A DNA stretch of 64,000 bases. Origin: Phenylobacterium soli. GTDB lineage: Bacteria > Pseudomonadota > Alphaproteobacteria > Caulobacterales > Caulobacteraceae. A program made the translations under genes and the position numbers. The DNA lies in contig NZ_QFYQ01000002.1 in the NCBI RefSeq assembly GCF_003254475.1, forward strand, positions 248,001-312,000, read 5' to 3'. The notes beneath the pieces are model-generated. The model ran no database searches, had not been told where the DNA came from, and worked only from the letters and a program-made list of their open reading frames with translations. Positions within the stretch are counted from its first letter, which is position 1. The number at the start of each line of letters is the position of its first letter. Shown here one piece after another: positions 17,235 through 23,840 of the stretch.

Positions 17235-18514
17235 ACCATTTCGAGCTCCAGGACGGCGAGCTTTACTGTGAAGGCGTCCCCCTCTCCCGCATCGCCCGCG
17301 AGGTCGGGACCCCCGTCTACGTCTATTCCTCCGCGACCCTCGAGCGGCACTTCACGGTCATGCGCGACGCCCTGCGCGGCGCCGGACTGAGCAGCGAGAA
17401 GTGGGGCGAGCCGCTGATCGCCTTCGCGGTCAAGGCCAACTCCAACGTCGCGGTGCTCAAGACCCTGGCCCGCCTCGGGGCCGGCGCCGACGTGGTCTCC
17501 GAGGGCGAGATCCGGCGCGCCCTGGCCGCCGGCGTTCCGCCCGAGCGCATCGTCTTCTCCGGCGTCGGCAAGACCGCCGGCGAGATCGCCTTCGCCCTGG
17601 AGACCGGCGTCGCCGAGCTCAACGTCGAGTCCGAGCCCGAGCTGAAGCTGATCGACGAGGTCGCCCAGCGCCTCGGCAAGCGCGCCAAGATCGCGATCCG
17701 CATCAACCCCGACGTCGAGGCCGGCGGCCACGCCAAGATCTCCACCGGCAAGGCGGAGAACAAGTTCGGCGTCTCCTTCGCCGAGGCCGAGCGCCTCTAC
17801 GCCAACGCCTCCAACGCCGTGGGCCTGTCGCCGGTGGGCGTCGCCTGTCACATCGGCAGCCAGATCACCGATCTTGCGCCCATGGAGGCCGCCTTCACCA
17901 AGATGCGCGGCATGGTCGAGCGCCTGCGCGGCCAGGGCCTGCACGTCGAGCGCCTCGATCTCGGCGGCGGCCTCGGGGTGCCCTACTTCAACCAGCCCGA
18001 CCCCCCCGGCCCCGCCGACTACGCCGCCATGATCGGCCGCGTCATGGCCGGCCTCGACATCCAGTTCGCCTTCGAGCCCGGCCGGGTGATCGCCGCCAAC
18101 GCCGGCGTCCTCGTGGCCGCCGTCCAGCACGTCAACGCACGCCCCGAGGGCCGCCGCTTCCTGGTCCTCGACGCGGCCATGAACGACCTGCTGCGCCCGG
18201 CCATGTACGACGCCTATCACGACATCCGCCCCGTGCGGCCGCGCGACGGCGCCGAGGTGGTCTACGACGTCGTCGGCCCGGTCTGCGAGACCGGCGACAC
18301 CTTCACCCGCGACCGCGCCTTGGCCCCCATGGCCGCCGGCGACCTCCTGGCCTTCATGAGCGCCGGCGCCTACGGCGCGGCCATGTCCAGCGAGTACAAC
18401 TCCCGCCTCCTCGTCCCCGAGGTCCTCGTCCGCGGCGACCAGTACGCCGTCGTCCGCCCGCGCGAGACCTACCAGGACATGCTCGCCCGCGAACGCCCCG
18501 CCCCCTGGCTCTGA
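17231..18514 (+). CDS. lysA: Diaminopimelate decarboxylase
   Basis: A 427-residue PLP enzyme (fold type III, alanine-racemase-like barrel) that makes lysine from meso-diaminopimelate. Visible motifs: IAFAVKANSNVAVL with the PLP Lys at about residue 67, CHIGSQITDLAPM, LDLGGGLGVPY, FEPGRVIAANAG, and VCETGDTFTRDR near the C-terminus. The ATG overlaps the preceding lipoprotein stop (ATGA). The length matches LysA. It closes the argH-lipoprotein-lysA operon; the next gene has its own promoter. Confidence 0.97.
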   Translation: MNHFELQDGELYCEGVPLSRIAREVGTPVYVYSSATLERHFTVMRDALRGAGLSSEKWGEPLIAFAVKANSNVAVLKTLARLGAGADVVSEGEIRRALAAGVPPERIVFSGVGKTAGEIAFALETGVAELNVESEPELKLIDEVAQRLGKRAKIAIRINPDVEAGGHAKISTGKAENKFGVSFAEAERLYANASNAVGLSPVGVACHIGSQITDLAPMEAAFTKMRGMVERLRGQGLHVERLDLGGGLGVPYFNQPDPPGPADYAAMIGRVMAGLDIQFAFEPGRVIAANAGVLVAAVQHVNARPEGRRFLVLDAAMNDLLRPAMYDAYHDIRPVRPRDGAEVVYDVVGPVCETGDTFTRDRALAPMAAGDLLAFMSAGAYGAAMSSEYNSRLLVPEVLVRGDQYAVVRPRETYQDMLARERPAPWL

Positions 18515-18569
18515 CCTCCTGAAGTCCTCCCTCTCAGGGGAGCATCTGCGCTCTGCGATCTCGCCCGGC

Positions 18570-18599
18570 TTGACATTTCGATATTTCTCGAAATATAGA
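18570..18599 (+). promoter_or_regulatory. arsI promoter with ArsR-type operator
   Basis: TTGACA (18570-18575) and TATAGA (18594-18599) are separated by 18 bases, a near-consensus housekeeping promoter. The spacer contains TTCGATATTTCTCGAA (18577-18592), an inverted repeat of the form TTCG-N8-CGAA, and nested in the region is the palindrome ATATTTCTCGAAATAT (18581-18596). The same TTCG-N8-CGAA pattern precedes arsR, so one ArsR probably represses both. Confidence 0.75.
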
Positions 18600-18634
18600 A
18601 TCTCACATCGCAACGCCCCCAAGGAGGCTCCGCC

Positions 18635-19114
18635 ATGAAGCGCCTGCACCTGCACGTGAACGTGCCCGACCTCGCCCAGTCGATCCGGTTCTACGAGACC
18701 CTGTTCGGCGCCGGCCCCACCGTCCGCAAGGACGACTACGCCAAGTGGATGCTGGACGATCCGAAGGTGAACTTCGCCATCTCGGAGCGCGGCCGCGAGG
18801 CCGGCCTCGACCACGTCGGCGTCCAGGTCGACTCCAAGGCCGAGCTCGACGCCCTGGCCGGCCGCCTAAAGGCGGCGGGCGAGGCGACCCTCGACCAGAC
18901 CGCCGCCGCCTGCTGCTACGCCACCTCCGACAAGAGCTGGGTCGAGGATCCCGCGGGCCTGAAGTGGGAGACCTTCTTCACCTTCGGCGAGATCACCGAC
19001 TACGGGAAGGACGGCGTGCCGGTCCCCGAGACCGTGTCGGCCGGCAGCGCCTGCTGCGGCGCCCCCGCCGCGGCGCCGCAGCCCAAGCCCGTCACCGCCG
19101 GCTGCTGCGGCTAG
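18635..19114 (+). CDS. arsI: ArsI-type C-As lyase (VOC/CadI family)
   Basis: A 159-residue vicinal-oxygen-chelate protein. Metal-site candidates are His in LHLHVNV, His60 in GLDHVGV and Glu112 in KWETFF. The substrate-binding vicinal cysteines are Cys93-Cys94 in AACCYATSDKSW, as in ArsI, which cleaves the carbon-arsenic bond of trivalent organoarsenicals. Extra Cys pairs occur near the C-terminus (ACCGAP and the final GCCG). A CadI-type role in cadmium handling is possible, but the neighbouring arsR-arsC-ACR3 genes favour arsenic. It has its own operator-bearing promoter. Confidence 0.88.
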   Translation: MKRLHLHVNVPDLAQSIRFYETLFGAGPTVRKDDYAKWMLDDPKVNFAISERGREAGLDHVGVQVDSKAELDALAGRLKAAGEATLDQTAAACCYATSDKSWVEDPAGLKWETFFTFGEITDYGKDGVPVPETVSAGSACCGAPAAAPQPKPVTAGCCG

Positions 19115-19124
19115 GGTCCGATCG

Positions 19125-19280
19125 CCTCTCCCGCTCGCGGGAGAGGGTAGGGTGAGGGCCGGCTGGGCTGCCTCCGGATGTCTCGACGAGGCCCTCGACC
19201 TGGCATCCGGCGCAGAACCCTCTGCACGGGCCGGCCCTCACCCTGCCCTCTCCCCCGGGCGTCGCCTCGGGGAGAGGGGG
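19125..19280. repeat. Intergenic palindromic repeat (two inverted REP-like arms)
   Basis: CCTCTCCCGCTCGCGGGAGAGG (19125-19146) is itself a hairpin and leads into GGTGAGGGCCGGC. About 65 bases on, GCCGGCCCTCACCC (from 19230) and a second hairpin mirror it; 18 of 19 bases match between 19144-19162 and 19230-19248. This architecture is typical of dispersed REP-like elements of alphaproteobacteria. It may also attenuate transcription from arsI into arsR. Confidence 0.75.
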
Positions 19281-19313
19281 CGGGCCCCTCCCGTCACCCG
19301 CCCGTCACGAAAC

Positions 19314-19329
19314 TTCGGCTATAGTCGAA
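19314..19329 (+). promoter_or_regulatory. arsR operator overlapping the -10 region
   Basis: TTCGGCTATAGTCGAA is a 16-base near-palindrome of the form TTCG-N8-CGAA with a -10-like TATAGT inside it. The arsR ATG follows after two bases, with no room for a Shine-Dalgarno, so the arsR mRNA is probably leaderless and ArsR autoregulates. Confidence 0.7.
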
Positions 19330-19331
19330 TC

Positions 19332-19685
19332 ATGGAAACGACATCGGCCGTCGCCGCCCTCTCCGCGCTCGCCCATGAGGGCCGGCTCGAGATCTTCCGC
19401 CTGCTGGTCAAGGCCGGCGATCCCGGCATGCCCGCCGGCGAGATCGCCCGCGCCACCGGCGTCCTGCCCAACACCCTGTCCTCGAACCTCGGCATCCTCG
19501 CCGGGGCGGGCCTCGTCACCTCCCGGCGCGAGGGCCGCTCGATCATCTACAACGCCGCCTACGACCGGATGCGCGACCTCCTGGCCTTCCTGATGGAGGA
19601 CTGCTGCGCCGGCAACGCCGCGATCTGCGCGCCGCTCGCGGCCATCGCCGCCCGGCCCTGCAGCGCCGAAGGCCGGAGCTGCTGA
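19332..19685 (+). CDS. arsR: ArsR-family arsenite-responsive repressor
   Basis: A 117-residue winged-helix regulator (EGRLEIFRLLVKAGDPGMPA, then ATGVLPNTLSSNLGILAGAG, then RREGRSIIYNAAYD). The C-terminus carries Cys residues (DCCAGNAAICAP, and the final GRSC), a plausible As(III) site of the type built from C-terminal vicinal cysteines rather than the classic alpha-3 CxC. The ATG was chosen because the operator lies directly before it; the longer frame reads through the REP-like repeat. It leads arsR-arsC-ACR3. Confidence 0.93.
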   Translation: METTSAVAALSALAHEGRLEIFRLLVKAGDPGMPAGEIARATGVLPNTLSSNLGILAGAGLVTSRREGRSIIYNAAYDRMRDLLAFLMEDCCAGNAAICAPLAAIAARPCSAEGRSC

Positions 19686-19687
19686 CC

Positions 19688-20197
19688 GTGTCGCGCCCGC
19701 TCAACGTCCTCTTCCTCTGCACCGGCAACTCGGCCCGCTCGATCCTCGCCGAGGCGCTGATGAACCACCTCGGCGAAGGCCGCGTCCACGCCGTCTCCGC
19801 CGGCTCCTTCCCGACCGGCAAGGTGAATGTGAACACCCATCCGATCCTGCGCGCCCTGGGCTTCGACCCCGAGGGCTTCCGCTCCAAGAGCTGGGACGAG
19901 TTCGCCGGCGAGGACGCCCCGCCGCTCGATTTCATCTTCACCGTCTGCGACAACGCCGCCGGCGAGGTCTGCCCGATCTGGCCGGGCAAGCCGACCACCG
20001 CCCACTGGGGCGTCCCCGACCCGGCCGCCGCCGTCGGCTCGCCCGCGGAGATCGCCGCCGCCTTCGCCGAGACCGCGGCGCGCCTGCGCCGCCGCATCGA
20101 GCTCTTCCTCGCCCTGCCGCTCGACAAGCTCGACCGGGCGTCGCTGCAGACCCGTCTCCGCGAAATCGGCCAGGCCGCCGAGCAGGCCGCGTCATGA
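19688..20197 (+). CDS. arsC: Arsenate reductase, low-molecular-weight phosphatase type
   Basis: A 169-residue protein with a GTG start two bases after the arsR stop. The N-terminal VLFLCTGNSARSILAEA is the LMW-PTPase loop (CTGNSAR), and the second redox Cys candidates are in FTVCDNAAGEVCPIWPG. It should reduce arsenate to arsenite with thioredoxin or glutaredoxin as donor for export by the next gene. It overlaps the transporter gene by four bases. The family call is secure; the electron donor is inferred. Confidence 0.94.
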   Translation: MSRPLNVLFLCTGNSARSILAEALMNHLGEGRVHAVSAGSFPTGKVNVNTHPILRALGFDPEGFRSKSWDEFAGEDAPPLDFIFTVCDNAAGEVCPIWPGKPTTAHWGVPDPAAAVGSPAEIAAAFAETAARLRRRIELFLALPLDKLDRASLQTRLREIGQAAEQAAS

Positions 20198-21303
20198 GCG
20201 AGGCTCCCGCGCCCCAGCCCACGCCCCAGGCCGCGCCCCAGCCCGCGCCCCAGCCCGCGCCGATGTCGCGCTTCGAACGCTTCCTCACCCTCTGGGTGGC
20301 GCTCTGCATCCTGGCCGGGGTGGTCCTCGGCCAGCTCTTCGCCCCGGCGTTCCAGGCCATCGGCGGACTGGAGATCGCGCAGGTGAACCTGCCGGTGGCC
20401 GGGCTTATCTGGCTGATGATCATCCCGATGTTGATGAAGATCGACTTCCGCGCCCTGGGCGAGGTCGGCCGCCACTGGCGGGGCATCGGCGTGACCCTGT
20501 TCGTCAACTGGGCCGTGAAGCCGTTCTCCATGGCCGCCCTCGGCGCCTTCTTCATCGGCCACCTGTTCCGCCCCTGGCTGCCGGCCGGCGAGATCGACAG
20601 CTACATCGCCGGCCTCATCCTTCTCGCCGCCGCGCCGTGCACGGCCATGGTCTTCGTGTGGAGCAATCTGACCCGTGGCGAGCCGCACTTCACCCTCAGC
20701 CAGGTCGCGCTCAACGACGCGATCATGGTGGTGGCCTTCGCCCCGATCGTCGGTCTCCTGCTCGGCCTCTCGGCGATCACCGTGCCCTGGCAGACCCTGC
20801 TGCTGTCGGTGGGGCTCTACATCGTCGCGCCGGTGCTGCTCGCCCAGCTCTTCCGGACGGTCCTGCTCCGAGGCGGCGGCGAGGCTCGCCTGGCCGAGGC
20901 GCTGCGCCGGATCGGACCAGTGTCCCTGACCGCCCTTCTCGCCACCCTCGTCCTCCTGTTCGGCTTCCAGGGGCGCCAGATCATCGCCCAGCCGCTGGTC
21001 ATCGCCCTGCTCGCCGTGCCGATCCTGATCCAGGTCTATTTCAACGCCGGCCTGGCCTACCTCCTCAACCGGGCGACCGGCGAGGCGCACTGCGTCGCCG
21101 GCCCCTCCGCCCTGATCGGCGCCAGCAACTTCTTCGAGCTGGCCGTCGCCGCGGCGATCAGCCTCTTCGGCTTCACCTCGGGCGCCGCCCTGGCCACCGT
21201 GGTCGGCGTCCTCATCGAGGTGCCGGTGATGCTCTCGGTGGTGGCCATCGTGAACGCCAGTCGCCGCTGGTACGAGCGCCGCCCTCTGGCGGAGGCCGCA
21301 TGA
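20194..21303 (+). CDS. acr3: ACR3-family arsenite efflux permease
   Basis: A 369-residue membrane protein with about ten hydrophobic segments. The conserved Cys lies in LLAAAPCTAMVFVWSNLTRG, and a second signature is LNDAIMVVAFAPIVGLLLG. An unusual N-terminal extension of Gln/Pro/Ala repeats (APQPTPQAAPQPAPQPAP) precedes the first helix; translation might instead begin at the internal Met of PMSRFERFL. ACR3 exports arsenite using the proton gradient. It is coupled to arsC by an ATGA overlap. Confidence 0.95.
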   Translation: MSEAPAPQPTPQAAPQPAPQPAPMSRFERFLTLWVALCILAGVVLGQLFAPAFQAIGGLEIAQVNLPVAGLIWLMIIPMLMKIDFRALGEVGRHWRGIGVTLFVNWAVKPFSMAALGAFFIGHLFRPWLPAGEIDSYIAGLILLAAAPCTAMVFVWSNLTRGEPHFTLSQVALNDAIMVVAFAPIVGLLLGLSAITVPWQTLLLSVGLYIVAPVLLAQLFRTVLLRGGGEARLAEALRRIGPVSLTALLATLVLLFGFQGRQIIAQPLVIALLAVPILIQVYFNAGLAYLLNRATGEAHCVAGPSALIGASNFFELAVAAAISLFGFTSGAALATVVGVLIEVPVMLSVVAIVNASRRWYERRPLAEAA

Positions 21304-21382
21304 GCCTGCCGCCCGACCTTCCCGAACGCGCATCCGGCCCCGCCACCGCGCGTTAGCGGTTTTGGGGAGACAGGAGCATGCC

Positions 21383-21940
21383 ATGGGCTACGGCCGCTTT
21401 GCGGCGATGATCGCGACCTCGACGGTCGTGATGTTCGTCCTGATGTACTTCAACACCTACGCGCTCGAGCACGTGCGCTTCAGCCAGACGCGCCTCTGGA
21501 TGGCGCTCGTCATGGGCGCGGCCATGGCCGTGATCATGCTCGGCTTCATGTTCGGCATGTACAAGGACAAGCGGCTCAACGTCGTTATCCTGGCGGTCAG
21601 CGCCGTGGTCTTCGCCGGCGCGCTCTGGCTGGTCCGCAGCCAACAGACGGTCGGCGACGTGGCCTACATGAAGGCCATGATCCCCCACCACTCCATCGCC
21701 ATCATGACCAGCGAGCGGGCGCACATCAAAGACCCGCAGGTGCGCCGCCTCGCCGACGGCATCATCGACGCCCAGGTGCGCGAGATCGCCGAGATGGAGC
21801 GCGACATCGCCCGCCTGGAGGCCCACCCGCCCCCCGCCGGCGCCGCCGACATCCCCTCCTACCGCGCCCGCGGCGACAAGCCCCCGCCGCCCCAGACCGA
21901 CCAGGGCGCCGGCATCGACACCACCCGCATCCCCCGCTGA
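21383..21940 (+). CDS. DUF305-type membrane protein
   Basis: A 185-residue protein. ATG was chosen with CAGGAG six bases upstream rather than an earlier TTG. Three hydrophobic segments (MIATSTVVMFVLMYFNTYAL, then MALVMGAAMAVIMLGFMFGM, then VVILAVSAVVFAGALWLV) precede a C-terminal domain with YMKAMIPHHSIAIMTSERA, the H-H-x-x-A-I-x-M motif of DUF305. DUF305 proteins are often encoded with copper or other metal resistance genes and may bind metal through Met/His. It follows the ACR3 gene by 79 bases and may be part of the arsenic operon. Confidence 0.85.
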   Translation: MGYGRFAAMIATSTVVMFVLMYFNTYALEHVRFSQTRLWMALVMGAAMAVIMLGFMFGMYKDKRLNVVILAVSAVVFAGALWLVRSQQTVGDVAYMKAMIPHHSIAIMTSERAHIKDPQVRRLADGIIDAQVREIAEMERDIARLEAHPPPAGAADIPSYRARGDKPPPPQTDQGAGIDTTRIPR

Positions 21941-21975
21941 GCGGGGCGTCGCGCGGGCGTCGGCCGGGTCCCGGC

Positions 21976-22278
21976 TTAGCGGGGCGCCGCCGTCGGCGCG
22001 GGCGCCATGACGGTCTGGGTGCAGGTCCGCTTCACGTTGGCCAGGCAGGCGCTGTAGGGCACGAGGCATCGGTCGACCTGCGCGGTCGCGCCGGGGCCGC
22101 AGGGCGGGGGGCCGCAACGCGGCGCCTGCGCCTGCATGCAGGCCGCGAGCTGCTCCTGCTGGGCCGGCGTCGCGGTGCGCGCCTGGGCGATCAGGGCGGA
22201 CGGCCGATGGAGCCCCTGCGCCTGAGCGACGGCCGGCAGCGCGGCGATGAGGGCGGTGGCGATAACGAAGCGAAGCAT
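21976..22278 (-). CDS. Small secreted cysteine-rich protein
   Basis: A 100-residue precursor with a clear signal peptide (MLRFVIATALIAALPAVAQA). The mature chain has paired cysteines (LAACMQAQAPRCGPPPCGPG, then DRCLVPYSACLANVKRTC), consistent with several periplasmic disulfides. The start was chosen at the signal peptide; the longer frame is Arg-rich. It lies eight bases after the next secreted protein gene on the same strand, so the two form an operon. No known family recognised. Confidence 0.7.
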   Translation of the reverse strand: MLRFVIATALIAALPAVAQAQGLHRPSALIAQARTATPAQQEQLAACMQAQAPRCGPPPCGPGATAQVDRCLVPYSACLANVKRTCTQTVMAPAPTAAPR

Positions 22279-22286
22279 GTCGGCCC

Positions 22287-22703
22287 TCACTGCAGATTGT
22301 AGTCGTAGTTGGCCGGGGCTTCGACCACCATGAACATGGTCGTCTGGCCTGCACGGTTGTTGTCGCCGACGTTGCCGGGCTGGAACCAGGCGTGGTTCAC
22401 CGACACCTGCGCATGCGGCGGCACCGTCACGACCGTCCGGACGTCGTCGTTGCATTCGATGAAGCACATGCCGTTGTCGTTCACGCAGACGGAGACATCG
22501 TAGGGAACGAGGGTCACCTGCAGCGTCTTGCCGGTATTCCACCCCCGGCTCGTCTCACCCGGCCCGACCAGCTCCTTGTAGTCCCCGGTGTGGGACTGGG
22601 CGCAGATCGTGAACGCCGTGTTGTTCTTGATGTTGAAAGCTTCGGCCGGCGCGGCGATGGCCATGGCCGCCAGAGCCGAAAAGGCGATGAACGCGTGCTT
22701 CAC
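22287..22703 (-). CDS. Secreted beta-rich protein, unknown function
   Basis: A 138-residue precursor starting at GTG with a signal peptide (KHAFIAFSALAAMAIAAPAEA). The mature part opens with FNIKNNTAFTICAQSHTGDY and contains four to five cysteines (DVSVCVNDNGMCFIECNDD) in a beta-sandwich-like pattern, ending APANYDYNLQ. The mature start resembles small cysteine-rich periplasmic domains, but I cannot name a family. The 240 bases upstream to the next gene show no convincing coding frame and should hold this operon's promoter. Confidence 0.68.
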   Translation of the reverse strand: MKHAFIAFSALAAMAIAAPAEAFNIKNNTAFTICAQSHTGDYKELVGPGETSRGWNTGKTLQVTLVPYDVSVCVNDNGMCFIECNDDVRTVVTVPPHAQVSVNHAWFQPGNVGDNNRAGQTTMFMVVEAPANYDYNLQ

Positions 22704-22943
22704 AGAGGGTCCCCCAGTTGAACAGCCGAGCCTGTTCATAGGGCACGCGTGCAAAGGCGCCAAGCACAACGCCGGATTGCGAATGCGGGCGCCTGGGCGG
22801 GGACTCGGCCAACTGCGGCGCGCGGTGGGGCCCCACGATGGGGGCGCGATCATAGGTCTGCTGCGCGCCATGAGCTGACATTGGCGCAAGGGCAGGAAGC
22901 AGACACGCCCGACAATCGCCACCCGCGTCGAGGAGCCGATGCC

Positions 22944-23531
22944 CTAAGCGAGCGCTGCCGCCCGCCGGCTCAGGTGACGCGCCAACGCGACTTCTGCGAA
23001 CCGGTGCAGATCATAGTCGCTGCGGCCGTAAAGGCGCACCAGACCGCTCACCATGTCCAGTCCAACGTCGGCCGCCTCGGCAATCGCCAGCACCTCAGGG
23101 GCGAGGTGACGCGGCAGGTACATGATGATCAGAGGGAAGCGCTCGGCATGCCGTCCGCCGAACCCACCCGCGTTGCAGCTGCTGACCGTTACGGCGCCGA
23201 GCGCGGAGAGGGCGAAGGTCGCCGCGATCACTCCGATATCAAGCCCGCAGAAATCCTCGTCCGGCTCCCACACCGCCTCGATTTCCTCGAGGAAGCGCTC
23301 CGCCTCCGCCTCCAGATCCGGTGCGGCTGCGAACCGCGCAAACAAAGCCTTCTCGCGTTCGATCACCCTCTCGACCAGATCCCAGCCGATAAAGCGAAGG
23401 TCGCGATACTGCTGGTTGCCTTCCAGGCCGTCGTCCTCGCCCGTCTCGGCATCCTCATCGCTCAGCTCGGCCAGCGCGTCAGCATCGAGCGCCCGCACGA
23501 TCGGCTGCGAATAGGTCCGGCCTTGAAGCAT
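22944..23531 (-). CDS. Uncharacterised protein divergent from the restriction cassette
   Basis: A 195-residue soluble protein. The ATG five bases after a strong Shine-Dalgarno (GGGGAGG) is preferred over a GTG that lies within it. It has an acidic N-terminal third and a helical middle (VERVIEREKALFARFAAAPD). The more conserved-looking C-terminal part is CGLDIGVIAATFALSALGAV, then SSCNAGGFGG, then a segment with EAADVGLDM and LYGRSDYDLHRFAEV. The S-S-C-N-x-G-x-F-G-G core recalls an orphan family scattered in bacterial accessory regions. Function unknown. A GTTC-N7-GTTC box lies upstream, so SOS induction is possible. Confidence 0.72.
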   Translation of the reverse strand: MLQGRTYSQPIVRALDADALAELSDEDAETGEDDGLEGNQQYRDLRFIGWDLVERVIEREKALFARFAAAPDLEAEAERFLEEIEAVWEPDEDFCGLDIGVIAATFALSALGAVTVSSCNAGGFGGRHAERFPLIIMYLPRHLAPEVLAIAEAADVGLDMVSGLVRLYGRSDYDLHRFAEVALARHLSRRAAALA

Positions 23532-23567
23532 GGCCACCTCCCCTGAACTTGACTCCAGCGCCAGCTA

Positions 23568-23582
23568 GAACAGAATAAGAAC
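23568..23582 (-). promoter_or_regulatory. Candidate LexA (SOS) box
   Basis: GAAC (23568-23571), seven bases, GAAC (23579-23582): the reverse complement of the alphaproteobacterial LexA site GTTC-N7-GTTC. It lies about 37 bases upstream of the start of the leftward gene and 46 bases upstream of the rightward ribbon-helix-helix gene. A single match could be chance; the intergenic position is what makes it credible. Confidence 0.55.
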
Positions 23583-23608
23583 AACAATCCCTCGACGCGG
23601 CGCCGCGG

Positions 23609-23627
23609 TGGCGCCACTCTGGCGCCA
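23609..23627 (+). promoter_or_regulatory. Tandem TGGCGCCA palindromes before the RHH gene
   Basis: Two identical 8-base palindromes TGGCGCCA (23609-23616 and 23620-23627) are spaced 11 bases centre to centre, one helical turn. The second abuts the ATG of the ribbon-helix-helix gene. Tandem palindromic sites one turn apart are how Arc/MetJ/CopG-type proteins bind, so this is a likely autoregulatory operator. It occupies the place of a Shine-Dalgarno. Confidence 0.65.
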
Positions 23628-23840
23628 ATGCTCTCCGATTCGAAAACCTCCACTGTCCGGGCGCTCGACCGCATCAATCTCCGCCTGCCGGTGGAGACCT
23701 TCGAGGCCATAGACGAGTCGCGCGCCCTGCGCCCCGGCTCGGTGTCGCGTAACACTTGGATAACCGAAGCCATCGAAGAGAAACTCGCCCGGGATCGTGC
23801 GTCGGGCGCCCATCAAGAGGGCCAGCGGCGCAATGCCTAG
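23628..23840 (+). CDS. Ribbon-helix-helix (CopG/Arc-like) regulator
   Basis: A 70-residue protein. The core RINLRLPVETFEAIDESRAL, followed by SVSRNTWITEAIEEKLARD, fits the RHH pattern: a short beta strand with alternating residues (I-N-L-R-L-P), a helix, a turn, then a helix beginning S-x-x-x-x-I. It lacks a Shine-Dalgarno and has a tandem palindromic operator at the start codon. It overlaps the methyltransferase gene by eight bases. By analogy with control proteins of restriction systems it may set cassette expression; an antitoxin role is the alternative, although no toxin-sized partner is adjacent. Confidence 0.78.
   Translation: MLSDSKTSTVRALDRINLRLPVETFEAIDESRALRPGSVSRNTWITEAIEEKLARDRASGAHQEGQRRNA

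Noticed and set aside
18532..18545. CCTCTCAGGGG hairpin after lysA as a strong intrinsic terminator
   Set aside because: The stem is very short and no U-run follows; it may be a degenerate REP-like fragment.
23628..23840. RHH protein as the antitoxin of a toxin-antitoxin pair
   Set aside because: The next gene is a methyltransferase rather than a small toxin, and the operator layout suits cassette control; not fully excluded.
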